From Hymenobacter properus (GTDB lineage Bacteria > Bacteroidota > Bacteroidia > Cytophagales > Hymenobacteraceae), in NCBI RefSeq assembly GCF_015694735.1, contig NZ_JADQDP010000003.1, positions 868,001-932,000 on the forward strand: DNA of 64,000 nt, in the 5' to 3' direction. The position numbers and the translations under genes are program-made. Each line of letters begins with the position of its first letter. The stretch's first letter is position 1. Shown here in pieces: positions 52,552 to 60,552 of the stretch. Under the pieces are notes generated by a model. The model saw only the letters and a list, made by a program, of their open reading frames with translations, searched no databases and was not told the DNA's origin.

Positions 52552-53571
52552 ATGTCTACGCTCACCGATAGCCTCAACCTCCTCTCCAAAGCCACGCCGC
52601 TGCGTGTGTGGAATACCGTGCAGGTGGTGGGCTCCTACATCCTGAGCAAGATTACAGGCAAGGCCCGGCTGCGCGGCCTGCCCATGGCCCTGAGCTTTGA
52701 GCCCACCACGAGCTGCAACCTGCGTTGCCCCGAGTGCCCCAGCGGCCTGCGCTCCTTCACGCGCCCCACGGGCATGCTGCAAGGGGATTTGTTCAAGCGT
52801 ACCATCGACGAGGTGGCCAGTCGGCTGTGGTACCTGATTTTCTACTTCCAAGGCGAGCCCTACCTGCACCCGCAGTTTCTGGAGCTGGTGAAATACGCGG
52901 CTAGCAAGGGCATCTACACCGCCACCAGCACCAACGCCCACTACCTCAACGACCAAAACGCCCGCAAAACCGTGGAGAGCGGCCTCGACCGCCTCATCAT
53001 TTCCCTCGATGGCACCACGCAGGACGTGTACCAGCAGTACCGCGTGGGTGGTAAGCTGGAGAAGGTGCTCGAAGGCACCCGCAACGTGGTGAAGTGGCGC
53101 AAGGAACTGAAGTCGGCCACGCCGCGCATCATCTTCCAATTTCTGGTGGTGCGGCCCAACGAGCACCAGATTGATGACGCTCGGCAGCTGGCCGATGCCC
53201 TGGGCGTGGACGACGTGTGGTTTAAAACCGCCCAGATTTACGACCACCAGCACGGCTCGCCACTCATTCCTACCATCGATTACTACTCGCGCTACCAGAA
53301 CAACGGCAACGGCACCTGGAGCCTGAAAAACAAGCTGGTGGACCACTGCTGGAAAATGTGGCACTCCTGCGTCATCACCTGGGATGGGCTGGTGGTACCC
53401 TGCTGCTTTGATAAAGACGCCGAGTACCGGCAGGGCGACCTCAAAACCGAAACCTTCGCGCAGCTCTGGCGCGGCCCTAAGTACCAGCGCTTCCGCAGCA
53501 GCCTCCTCAAAGGCCGCGACCAGATTGAGATGTGCCGCAACTGCTCGGAAGGCACGAAAGTGTGGGGATGA
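52552..53571 (+). CDS. Radical SAM/SPASM domain protein
   Basis: 339 aa. Radical SAM cluster C55, C59, C62 (TTSCNLRCPECPSG) within a TIM-barrel; YFQGEPYLHP is the GGE-like SAM-binding strand; ISLDGTTQDVYQQYR follows. The C-terminal SPASM region has CWKMWHSCVITWDGLVVPCC and MCRNCSE, enough Cys for one or two auxiliary 4Fe-4S clusters. Relatives act on peptides or on sugar/nucleotide precursors; the substrate here is unknown and no precursor-peptide gene is adjacent. Confidence 0.93.
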   Translation: MSTLTDSLNLLSKATPLRVWNTVQVVGSYILSKITGKARLRGLPMALSFEPTTSCNLRCPECPSGLRSFTRPTGMLQGDLFKRTIDEVASRLWYLIFYFQGEPYLHPQFLELVKYAASKGIYTATSTNAHYLNDQNARKTVESGLDRLIISLDGTTQDVYQQYRVGGKLEKVLEGTRNVVKWRKELKSATPRIIFQFLVVRPNEHQIDDARQLADALGVDDVWFKTAQIYDHQHGSPLIPTIDYYSRYQNNGNGTWSLKNKLVDHCWKMWHSCVITWDGLVVPCCFDKDAEYRQGDLKTETFAQLWRGPKYQRFRSSLLKGRDQIEMCRNCSEGTKVWG

Positions 53572-53588
53572 AGCATCAGCAATAAAAA

Positions 53589-53682
53589 AACGTCATGCTG
53601 AGCGCAGTCGAAGCATTTCTCCCGCAATAGTAAATGATTACTGCTGCTGTAGAGATGCTTCGACTACGCTCAGCATGACGTT
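53589..53682. repeat. Palindromic repeat, GTCATGCTGAGC family
   Basis: AACGTCATGCTGAGCGCAGTCGAAGC... and ...GCTTCGACTACGCTCAGCATGACGTT flank a spacer; lies between convergent genes ending at 53571 and 53704. Confidence 0.9.
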
Positions 53683-53703
53683 CTTGCTAGGCCAACGTCC
53701 GGA

Positions 53704-54045
53704 CTACTTGTCCTTCTTGTCCAGGTTCTTGCCGAGGTCTTCCACTTGCTTGAGGAAGTCGTCGGTGTCGGAATCGGCGTAGGTGCCGTAGGCCGAGGAG
53801 ATGGTGCCCTTCACGCCGTCGTTGGCTTGGATGGCGTAGAGGATGGACATGTCGTCGGGGTTGCTTTCGCCCTCAAAGCGGTAGAAGTCCACGATGGTTA
53901 CTTCGTCGGGGGTGTAGCTTTTCGGCGAGGCCGAGTCGAGGGTGTGGAGGCGGCCATCAGTTACTTTAAAATCGTGGGTGAAGCCGTCCTTGGTCAGTCG
54001 GTTCTCAACGTTGACAAGCGACCGTTCTTCTTCTTTGTCCTGCAT
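53704..54045 (-). CDS. Small conserved hydrophilic protein
   Basis: 113 aa, acidic and Lys/Asp-rich, no signal peptide or membrane segment. Sequence order NVENRLTKDGFTHDF, VTIVDFYRFEGESNPDD, ILYAIQANDGVKGTISSAYG, YADSDTDDFLK. I recall close homologues in Bacteroidota databases under the misleading label phosphoribosylpyrophosphate synthetase; at 113 aa and without a PRPP motif this cannot be that enzyme. Function unknown, apparently cytoplasmic. Confidence 0.8.
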   Translation of the reverse strand: MQDKEEERSLVNVENRLTKDGFTHDFKVTDGRLHTLDSASPKSYTPDEVTIVDFYRFEGESNPDDMSILYAIQANDGVKGTISSAYGTYADSDTDDFLKQVEDLGKNLDKKDK

Positions 54046-54094
54046 GGCGGTGGGGTGTTTTGGGGTAATGGAAGGAAGCGCGGAACGGGGCTAA

Positions 54095-54142
54095 AACCGC
54101 CGCCCCCGCCTCGGCTATACGGAGCCGGGGCGGGGGCGGGTT
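54095..54142. terminator. Strong GC-rich hairpin between two minus-strand genes
   Basis: AACCGCCGCCCCCGCC-TCGGCT arm pairs with AGCCG-GGGCGGGGGCGGGTT around a six-base loop; terminator of the gene at 54171-54392. Confidence 0.75.
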
Positions 54143-54170
54143 ATGCAGGCTAAGCAGAAAGTTTAGCGGC

Positions 54171-54392
54171 TCAGACGGCTGCCTTTTCGCGGGCCGCCCG
54201 CGCCTCAATGGTGGCTTGCAACCGGTCCACGTCCAACTGCCCGCAAGCGCCGCCGCAGCCCTTGGCGCAGCCCGCCGCCGTGCGGCTAAAGAAGGCGCGC
54301 CAGAAGATGCGTCCCACGTAAAACGCCGCCGCTAGGAAGGCAGCGGCAATCAGGAAGTACTGAATTTCGACGGAGGTGAGGGCGAGCAGCAT
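54171..54392 (-). CDS. Small membrane protein with Cys-rich motif (FeoB-associated-like)
   Basis: 73 aa. One N-terminal transmembrane helix (IQYFLIAAAFLAAAFYVGRIFW), then a Cys cluster GCAKGCGGACG and a basic helix. Helix plus CxxxCxxxC resembles the FeoB-associated Cys-rich membrane protein family, but no feoA/feoB gene is in the window, so the link to iron transport is unproven. The ATG at 54392 is used because it begins the helix. Confidence 0.7.
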   Translation of the reverse strand: MLLALTSVEIQYFLIAAAFLAAAFYVGRIFWRAFFSRTAAGCAKGCGGACGQLDVDRLQATIEARAAREKAAV

Positions 54393-54440
54393 GTGAGGAA
54401 AACTACGTTGTGCGGGAAATAGTTTGCCGTGGCACACGGC

Positions 54441-55247
54441 CTATTGCTGCCAGAACTCCCCAATCACTCCCTGAATCTGCGCATGTAAATGCCCGTTGCT
54501 GGCCACCACTTCGCGTCCGAACAGCGGGTCGCCGTCGGTCAGAAATTGGGTGACGTGGCCACCGGCCTCGCGCACCAGCAGGATGCCCGCTGCCACGTCG
54601 TAGGAATTAAGGTTAAACTCAAAGAAGGCCTCACAGCGCCCGGCGGCCACGTAGGCCAGGTCGACGGCCGCGGAGCCGAGGCGGCGTACGCCGTGGGTAC
54701 GCGTCATGAAGGCGCCGAGGATTTGCAGGAAGCCGTCGAGCTTGCCGAAGTCTTTATAGGGAAAGCCAGTAGCAATGAGTGAGCCGCTCAGCTCAGCCAC
54801 GTCGGTAACACGGATAGGCCGCTCGTTGCAGAAAGCGCCGCCGCCGCGCACGGCCCGGAAGCTTTCGTCGCGGCTTACCTCGTGCACCACGCCAACGGCC
54901 AGTTCGGCTCCGTGCAGCAGCCCCACGCTGATGGAGTATACCGGCAGGCCGTGCACAAAGTTGGTGGTGCCATCGAGGGGGTCGATTATCCAGGTAAACT
55001 CCTCGGTCTGGGAGTCGGGCCCGGCGGTGCCTTCCTCGGTGATGAAGCCGGCCTGGGGTAGCAACTCGCGCAGGCCGGCCACGAGGCGGCGCTCGGTTTC
55101 CTGGTCCACGTAGCTCACAAGGTCGTGCAGGCCCTTGTGCTCAATCCTGGCGCGGTCGAAGGAGGTAGCTTCCTGGCGAATGAACTCGGCTGTGCGGCGG
55201 CACAGGGCGGCTACGTCGTGAGAGAGTTGAGTGAGGTCGATGGGCAT
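54441..55247 (-). CDS. Inositol monophosphatase family protein
   Basis: 268 aa. Metal-binding motif IIDPLDGTTNFVHGLP (about 85-100), EEGTAG upstream (E of motif 1), and the C-terminal SYDVAAGILLVREAGG motif. Such enzymes (SuhB/CysQ type) dephosphorylate inositol phosphates or similar compounds with Mg2+. The C-terminal motif has Tyr instead of the usual Trp before DVAAG, a mild change. ATG at 55247. Confidence 0.95.
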   Translation of the reverse strand: MPIDLTQLSHDVAALCRRTAEFIRQEATSFDRARIEHKGLHDLVSYVDQETERRLVAGLRELLPQAGFITEEGTAGPDSQTEEFTWIIDPLDGTTNFVHGLPVYSISVGLLHGAELAVGVVHEVSRDESFRAVRGGGAFCNERPIRVTDVAELSGSLIATGFPYKDFGKLDGFLQILGAFMTRTHGVRRLGSAAVDLAYVAAGRCEAFFEFNLNSYDVAAGILLVREAGGHVTQFLTDGDPLFGREVVASNGHLHAQIQGVIGEFWQQ

Positions 55248-55382
55248 AATCAAGATGTAGACACACAACAAGTTGCGTCTCGTTGTCAGCTTCGCTGAAC
55301 TTCGTTAGCTGATGTTATTTAAGCGTTTGTGCGAACGACGCGGCACCGGACGTTCAACTGCAAGCCGCACACTATTGGGTCT

Positions 55383-57044
55383 CTACGCTGGCAGCTGCTT
55401 GCGGCGCCAGCCCACTACCACAGCCACCACCAGCAGAAGCACCGCCGCAATCTGCGCCCCGCGCCCAATCAGCTCGCCGAAGCGGACGTAGAAGGTCGTC
55501 TCCGTATTGAGGTGCACGGCGGCGCGACTGGAGGTAGGAATCCAGGCGGTTTCGCGCTGAGTGATTTCGCCTTTCTGGTTGATGAAGCCGGTGAAGCCGG
55601 TGTTGGCCGAGCGGGCCAGGTCGCGGCGCGTTTCGATGCAGCGCAGCTGGCCGTAGCTCAGCAGCTGCCGGTAGCCGGGCGAGTCGTGCCACCAGGCATC
55701 GTTCGTGACGAGGCCCAGCAGCGTGGCGCTGTTGCGCGCGTATTCGCCCACAAAGTCGCCGTAGATGGATTCGTAGCAGATGATAGGGGCTACGCGCAAC
55801 GCCGGGGCGTTGGCCGGGGCGGCAAATACCGTGCGCTCGGCTTGGCTGCCCACGCTGCCCACGGTGCCGCCCAGGTCGATGTGCGACACGATGGACACCA
55901 GCACGGGCGGAATCTTCTCCACGCCGGGCACCAGGCGCGACTTATGGTAGAGGGCCACAGGGGCCGTAGCGTTGGCAAAGTAGGCAGCGGTGTTGAAGAA
56001 GTCGTAGTAGCCGAGGTCGTCGCGGTAGCGGGCTGTTTCGCTGGCCGCTTCCTTGTTGGGGTAGGAGCCCAGGGTGGTAATACCCGTGAGCAGGGCTACG
56101 CCGGGGTGCTGCGCCAGCCAGGCCCGCACGCGGCGGATTTTGGGGTGGCTTTCAATCGTATTTTCCCAATAAGGCTCTTCCAACGCCGTTTCGGGCCAGA
56201 GGATGAGGCGAGTCTCGGGCGTCAGCTTTTGCTCCGAGAGCTTCAGCAGGCGCGTCAGCTGCTCGTCGTAGGGCACAAACTGGGCGCCGCCCTCAAACTT
56301 CTCTACGTAGGGGTCGAGGTTGGGCTGCACCACGATGACTTCGGCCTTCGGTCCTTTTTCCTCATAGCTGCGGCCGATGAGCGCCGAAACGAACAGCGGC
56401 ATGGCTACTGTCAGCACCGGCGCCGCCCAACGGAAGCGGGCCGGCCCTTCCACCGCCCAGGGGCCCACGCCGCCGCGGCCAAACCACGCCCAGAACGCCA
56501 GCAGGTTCACCGCCCACACCCACACCGAGCCGCCCAGAAAGCCCGTGTACTCGTACCACTGCACCCACTGCGGCGCGGCCGCGAAGCCGTTGCCGAGCGT
56601 GAGCCAGGGCCAGGTGATGTCCCAGTGCAAATGCACTTGCTCGAAGGCAATCCAGTACACGGGTAGGGAGAGGTAGCCCCAGCGGTTGCCCAGGCGCTTC
56701 TTGGTCTGGCGGAAGGCCATAAGCGGCAGGCACATCAGCAGCGCATTCAGCACTACGGCGGCAATGCCGGCGGCTAGCTCGGCGTAGCTCACCCACCAGG
56801 TGGTGAGGGCGTTCCAAAGCACCAGCATGAGGTAGGTGCTGGCAAACACGCGGCCCTTGCGGGCGCCTTCCAGCGTGAGCTTGCGCTCCATGACGAGGTA
56901 GGGCAGCCAGCCGACGAACAGCAGCGGCACCAGCCAGGCCGTGGGCCAGGGGGCCCAGCCGCCGCTCAGCAGCAGGGCGCCCAGCACGGCCAGCACTGGC
57001 GTGCGCAGGCGCAGCAGGCTAGTCGTCGCCGTCGGGCTCGTCAT
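55383..57044 (-). CDS. lnt: Apolipoprotein N-acyltransferase
   Basis: 553 aa from ATG 57044. Six to seven N-terminal transmembrane segments (about 10-220), then a periplasmic nitrilase domain with the catalytic Glu (ILWPETALEEP), Lys (YHKSRLVPGVEKIP) and Cys (PIICYESIYGDF), plus NDAWWHDSPG and a final helix. It adds the third acyl chain to lipoproteins. The frame overlaps the end of rsmI by 26 bases; earlier in-frame starts would run deep into rsmI and lack hydrophobic character. Confidence 0.96.
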   Translation of the reverse strand: MTSPTATTSLLRLRTPVLAVLGALLLSGGWAPWPTAWLVPLLFVGWLPYLVMERKLTLEGARKGRVFASTYLMLVLWNALTTWWVSYAELAAGIAAVVLNALLMCLPLMAFRQTKKRLGNRWGYLSLPVYWIAFEQVHLHWDITWPWLTLGNGFAAAPQWVQWYEYTGFLGGSVWVWAVNLLAFWAWFGRGGVGPWAVEGPARFRWAAPVLTVAMPLFVSALIGRSYEEKGPKAEVIVVQPNLDPYVEKFEGGAQFVPYDEQLTRLLKLSEQKLTPETRLILWPETALEEPYWENTIESHPKIRRVRAWLAQHPGVALLTGITTLGSYPNKEAASETARYRDDLGYYDFFNTAAYFANATAPVALYHKSRLVPGVEKIPPVLVSIVSHIDLGGTVGSVGSQAERTVFAAPANAPALRVAPIICYESIYGDFVGEYARNSATLLGLVTNDAWWHDSPGYRQLLSYGQLRCIETRRDLARSANTGFTGFINQKGEITQRETAWIPTSSRAAVHLNTETTFYVRFGELIGRGAQIAAVLLLVVAVVVGWRRKQLPA

Positions 57045-57789
57045 CGTCGGCGTCGGCGAAGCGGCGGGTTCGGTCTTCGCGGCCGGGGCGGGGCTCGCGG
57101 GCGGGCGGGGCAAGGTTTCCTTCGACGACAACGACAATTTCTCCTTTAATAGCGGGCCGGGCGGCGAAGTCAGCCTCAAGGCTGGCCAGCGTACCGGTCA
57201 CGGTTTCTTCAAACAATTTAGTGAGCTCCCGGCTGACCGAAGCCGGGCGCGACGGCCCCAGTACTTTGGCTAACTGGCCCAAGGTCTTCACAATGCGGTG
57301 CGGCGACTCGTAAAAAATCATGGTGCGCGTCTCGGCGGCCAGTTGCTGCAAGCGCGTTTGCCGCCCCTTCTTCACCGGCAAAAAGCCTTCGAATGTGAAC
57401 CGCTCGGCCCCGAAGCCCGACTTCAGCAAGGCCGGGACGAAGGCGGTGGCGCCGGGCAGGCACTCCACGCCCAGGCCTTTGGCTAGGCACTCGCGCACCA
57501 ACAGAAACCCGGGGTCGGAAATTCCGGGCGTGCCGGCGTCCGATACCAGGGCCATGGTTTCGCCTTGCTCCAGGCGGGCCAGCAGGCGCGGCACTTGCTG
57601 GTGCTCGTTGTGCAGGTGGTAGGAGAGAAGCGGCTTTTTCAAGCCCAGGTGCTGCATCAGGCGGCCGCTGGTGCGGGTGTCCTCGCAGAGCACGGTGCCC
57701 ACCTCACCCAGAACGCGGATAGCGCGCAGGGTAATATCCTCCAGATTGCCGATGGGCGTGGGCACGAGGTACAGAACCGTGTTGGGCAT
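57019..57789 (-). CDS. rsmI: 16S rRNA (cytidine-1402-2'-O)-methyltransferase
   Basis: 256 aa. N-terminus LYLVPTPIGNLEDITLRAIRVL, ALVSDAGTPGISDPGFLLV and FYESPHRIVKTL are diagnostic of RsmI, which methylates C1402 of 16S rRNA using SAM. The C-terminus adds an Arg/Asp-rich tail (REDRTRRFADADDDE) that overlaps the lnt start and is not part of the catalytic fold. A TACCTTTG box four bases upstream of the ATG suggests a leaderless transcript. Confidence 0.96.
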   Translation of the reverse strand: MPNTVLYLVPTPIGNLEDITLRAIRVLGEVGTVLCEDTRTSGRLMQHLGLKKPLLSYHLHNEHQQVPRLLARLEQGETMALVSDAGTPGISDPGFLLVRECLAKGLGVECLPGATAFVPALLKSGFGAERFTFEGFLPVKKGRQTRLQQLAAETRTMIFYESPHRIVKTLGQLAKVLGPSRPASVSRELTKLFEETVTGTLASLEADFAARPAIKGEIVVVVEGNLAPPAREPRPGREDRTRRFADADDDEPDGDD

Positions 57790-57793
57790 GGGG

Positions 57794-57801
57794 CAAAGGT
57801 A
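57794..57801 (-). promoter_or_regulatory. -7 promoter motif TACCTTTG (minus strand), leaderless rsmI
   Basis: Exact TAnnTTTG match on the minus strand, only four bases before the rsmI ATG at 57789. Confidence 0.5.
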
Positions 57802-57833
57802 GCCTGTGAGGCGGTGGAATGAGGAACCGGGAG

Positions 57834-57953
57834 CGTCTGTCATCCTGAGCGTAGCGAAGGACCTTATCCCAATGCAGGGGGGCACAGCGTGTCAGACGGT
57901 CGCAAATCGTTCTTCGGTGAAAAGGTCCTTCGCTTTGCTCAGGATGACAGACG
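57834..57953. repeat. Palindromic repeat, GTCATCCTGAGC family
   Basis: CGTCTGTCATCCTGAGC... and ...GCTCAGGATGACAGACG arms (with AAGGACC/GGTCCTT) around a spacer of about 60 bases, between the rsmI promoter and the pterin dehydratase gene. Confidence 0.9.
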
Positions 57954-57967
57954 TTTCTGGTTCCTCA

Positions 57968-58225
57968 TTATTCATTGAGCAAACCCCCATACCGCGCTGC
58001 CACGGCATCAATAGCCGCGGCCAGGCGGTGGTCGCGTCGGGTCACGGTGTTGCCGGCGTCGTGGGTGCGCAGGCGGAATTCCACCACGTTGTACTCGTTG
58101 CTGAACCAGGGATGATGGTCGAGGCGCTCGGCCTCGGCGGCCACGTCGGTGAGAAAGGCGAAGGCCGTTTTGAAATCTGCGAAGCGGAAGCTGCGGCAAA
58201 GGCTGTTAGCGGTTTCGGTCCACAT
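57968..58225 (-). CDS. phhB: 4a-hydroxytetrahydrobiopterin dehydratase
   Basis: 85 aa from ATG 58225. Active-site motif ERLDHHPWFSNEYN (H37, H38, P39), RLRTHDAG (H55) and RRDHRLA (D65) match the PCD/DCoH family. It regenerates the pterin cofactor after aromatic amino-acid hydroxylation. No phenylalanine hydroxylase gene lies in the window. The length is slightly short for the family (about 95-110 aa) at the N-terminus; no better upstream start is evident. Confidence 0.92.
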   Translation of the reverse strand: MWTETANSLCRSFRFADFKTAFAFLTDVAAEAERLDHHPWFSNEYNVVEFRLRTHDAGNTVTRRDHRLAAAIDAVAARYGGLLNE

Positions 58226-58365
58226 GGGCTTGGAGCGGGAGGGTGTGGGGGATAGGAGAGACACAAACCGGACGGAAGGCAAAGCACAACCCAAACGCCC
58301 AAACCAAAGTAAACCTTTCCTACGCACTTCCCACCCTCATTTCCCTTACCCTCATCCCTAAACAA

Positions 58366-58869
58366 ATGGCCATCGACCCCAACAACCGCCCCATCCGCGT
58401 CATCAACGACGACACTACCAATGAAGAAATGGAGGCCGGCCACCACATTCCCAACGCCGACCCCCCCAAGAACGAGGCGGCCCGCGGCGGCTTCGGCAAC
58501 CGCGAGGGCAAGGAGGGCTACGGCTCCGACACGGCCGGTGGCGAAACCGCCCTCGGCGTGAACGAAACCGCCGACAACATGAGCCCGCCCAAAGACAACA
58601 TCCGCTCGAACGACGAGGGCCGCGCCGGCCGCGAAAACCAAGACCTGCCCGCCGACGACGAACTCACCGCCACCATTGAGCCCAGCGGCCGCCCGGTCGA
58701 CGATTTGGACCTGCACGACCGTCGCCCCGGCGTCGACGAGATGCTCAACCCCAACTCCCGCGTGGGCATGGGCCAGATGGAGCCCCGCCCCATCAAGCCC
58801 ATCACCGGCACCGATACCAACGCCGAACTCAACGACCCCAACGCTTCCGACACGGCTATCGACCAATAA
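58366..58869 (+). CDS. Disordered hydrophilic protein
   Basis: 167 aa, very rich in Asn, Asp, Glu, Gly and Pro with almost no hydrophobic residues; no signal peptide. It contains GGFGNREGKEGYGSD and the repeated style ADPPKNEAA / SPPKDNIRS, then DDLDLHDRRPGVDEMLN. It is likely intrinsically disordered and cytoplasmic. Similar to the smaller protein directly downstream in composition, and both could belong to a stress or desiccation response; that is inference from composition. ATG 58366 opens the hydrophilic sequence. Confidence 0.7.
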   Translation: MAIDPNNRPIRVINDDTTNEEMEAGHHIPNADPPKNEAARGGFGNREGKEGYGSDTAGGETALGVNETADNMSPPKDNIRSNDEGRAGRENQDLPADDELTATIEPSGRPVDDLDLHDRRPGVDEMLNPNSRVGMGQMEPRPIKPITGTDTNAELNDPNASDTAIDQ

Positions 58870-58943
58870 CGGCCGCCCCGCTTGGTAGCACGGGATTGAA
58901 GTAAGAAACCTTCCACATTTTCCACTTTCTAACTTCCTTCATC

Positions 58944-59168
58944 ATGCCGTACAAGAGCAATAACACCAACCAACAGTCTGGCGAAAACCACGGCGCGCCT
59001 GCTGGCGAAGGCCTGCCCAAAGGCACCGGCGACCTCCCCGTAAACGACCTGGACGAGGCCACTCAGGCCCGCCTCGAGCAAGAGGCCCTCGACGCCGGCC
59101 AGCGCCACCCCAACCGCAACACCGACAAGCCGGAACTCGACCGGCCATCGTACGGCGGCGGGCATTAG
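58944..59168 (+). CDS. Small disordered hydrophilic protein
   Basis: 74 aa, again Asn/Gly/Pro/Glu-rich (NNTNQQSGENHG, GLPKGTGDLPVNDLDE, then an Arg/Glu helix LEQEALDAGQRHP and a GGGH end). It lies 75 bases after the protein at 58366-58869 and has the same strand and composition, so the two are probably one unit. No domain recognised. Confidence 0.65.
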   Translation: MPYKSNNTNQQSGENHGAPAGEGLPKGTGDLPVNDLDEATQARLEQEALDAGQRHPNRNTDKPELDRPSYGGGH

Positions 59169-59192
59169 GCCTTAGAATTAGAACAACACCAG

Positions 59193-59297
59193 AACGTCAT
59201 GCTGAGCGAAGTCGAAGCATCTCTACTACTGCAGTAATCCAATCGTCAAGATTTAGTTACGCAGTAGAGATGCTTCGGCTTCGCTTAGCATGACGTT
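59193..59297. repeat. Palindromic repeat, GTCATGCTGAGC family
   Basis: AACGTCATGCTGAGCGAAGTCGAAGC... and ...GCTTCGGCTTCGCTTAGCATGACGTT, slightly diverged arms, between the small disordered protein and the phosphatase gene. Confidence 0.88.
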
Positions 59298-59328
59298 TCT
59301 CTTTGCTCTAAACGCACTACCTCAACCT

Positions 59329-60027
59329 ATGCGCCGCTTTGCCACCACCGACCTGCACGGCTGCCTGCACACCTTCCGCCGCTTAGTAGAAGAAGAGCTG
59401 CGCCTGACGCCCCAAGACGAGCTTTACCTTCTTGGCGACTATGTGAACAAAGGCCCCGACAGCCGCGGCGTGCTCGACTACCTCATGCAGCTGCAGGCCC
59501 GCGGCTACCGCGTGCGCTGCCTGCGCGGCAACCACGACCAGGCCCTGCTCGATGCCGCCCGCAAGCGCTGGCGCTGGGATTGGCTGGGCCCGCGCGGGCG
59601 GCAGCCCACGCTGCGCAGCTTTGGCGTGCGGCGCATGGCCGACATCCCGGCCACCTATCTCAACTGGCTGGCCGCCATGCCCTTCGAAATTGAACTGCCC
59701 GATTTCGTGCTCGTGCACGCGGGCTACAACTTCGCCCTGCCGCCGGATGAGATGCGCCAGGACCACGACACCATGATGAACACCAAGAAATTTGTGTACG
59801 ACGCCTCGCGGCTGGGTGGGCGGCGCCTGCTGCACGGCCACGTGCCCACGCCCGCGGCCCAGGTACGCAGCAAAGCCGCCACGCACCCCGGCGCGCTGGG
59901 CCTCGACACCGGCTGCGTGTACCGTCACAACCCCGAACTAGCCCACCTCGCTGCCTTGAATCTGAACAGTTGGGAATTGACCTTGGTTCCGAACTGCGAG
60001 CCTGCCTACGCTATTGGCAAACGCTAA
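59329..60027 (+). CDS. Metallophosphatase (PP2A-like serine/threonine phosphatase family)
   Basis: 232 aa. Complete metallophosphoesterase signature: TDLHGC (metal), LLGDYVNKGPDS, LRGNHDQALL, LVHAGYN and LLHGHVPTP. This places it with bacterial PrpA/ApaH-like or symmetrical phosphatases that use a dimetal centre to hydrolyse phosphoesters of proteins or dinucleoside polyphosphates. The ATG at 59329 directly precedes the first metal motif. A terminator follows. Confidence 0.94.
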   Translation: MRRFATTDLHGCLHTFRRLVEEELRLTPQDELYLLGDYVNKGPDSRGVLDYLMQLQARGYRVRCLRGNHDQALLDAARKRWRWDWLGPRGRQPTLRSFGVRRMADIPATYLNWLAAMPFEIELPDFVLVHAGYNFALPPDEMRQDHDTMMNTKKFVYDASRLGGRRLLHGHVPTPAAQVRSKAATHPGALGLDTGCVYRHNPELAHLAALNLNSWELTLVPNCEPAYAIGKR

Positions 60028-60050
60028 TTGCGGCTGGAGCTTAAATGCAC

Positions 60051-60090
60051 AAAGCCCGAACCCTTCCTGTCAGGAAAGGTTCGGGCTTTT
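60051..60090 (+). terminator. Rho-independent terminator after the metallophosphatase gene
   Basis: AAAGCCCGAACCC arm pairs with GGTTCGGGCTTTT (one unpaired base), the TTCCTG/CAGGAA inner stem adds length, and a T-run follows. Confidence 0.88.
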
Positions 60091-60552
60091 GAATTATTAC
60101 AAGGGCTGTTTTTGGAAAAGCTTAACAGTTTTAAAATTGAATTATATTTTGTGCGGTAGATTTATTGTTAAAGTTATATATGCGCTTCTGCTTTGGTAGT
60201 TATTTTTGAATTAATAGGGCGTTATTAAAAATTAAATAAATTATTCCGTTTACTAAAAATTTAATTGTAAGATAGTTAGAAAAGTATAGAAACGTGCAAA
60301 CAAAATAGCGGATTTATAGGATTGTGCTGATAAGTCATTGACAGTGCTATTGCGCTTCGGATGGGTAAGGGGATAGGTTTGATAAATGCTATTTGTTCGG
60401 TTTGCCGAAATCGGCAGACAAAGCTGTCAGGACAGACGAATCAGGGTATAAATTGAATTATACCTGGTTGGCTGGATGCTTGGCAAGCAGCAGATAGTAG
60501 GCTGGCTTTTCAAAGCCGAGCTGCCATCGTCAAACTCTTTTTGTTAATTGTC
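60091..60552. promoter_or_regulatory. AT-rich leader and promoter of the beta-helix protein
   Basis: About 460 bases with strikingly low GC at 60130-60300, in a window of high GC. A TAGGTTTG -7 motif at 60374-60381 has a TTG at 60350-60352 (21-base gap), matching the Bacteroidota -33/-7 layout, giving a leader of about 165 bases to ATG 60553. No gene or riboswitch recognised. Confidence 0.5.

Noticed and set aside
53704-54045. Label phosphoribosylpyrophosphate synthetase for this small protein
   Set aside because: The protein is 113 aa and has no PRPP-binding loop or kinase motif; kept as function unknown.
54171-54392. Calling the small Cys-rich membrane protein an iron-transport component
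   Set aside because: No feoA or feoB in the window; only the helix plus Cys cluster supports it, so kept as a resemblance.
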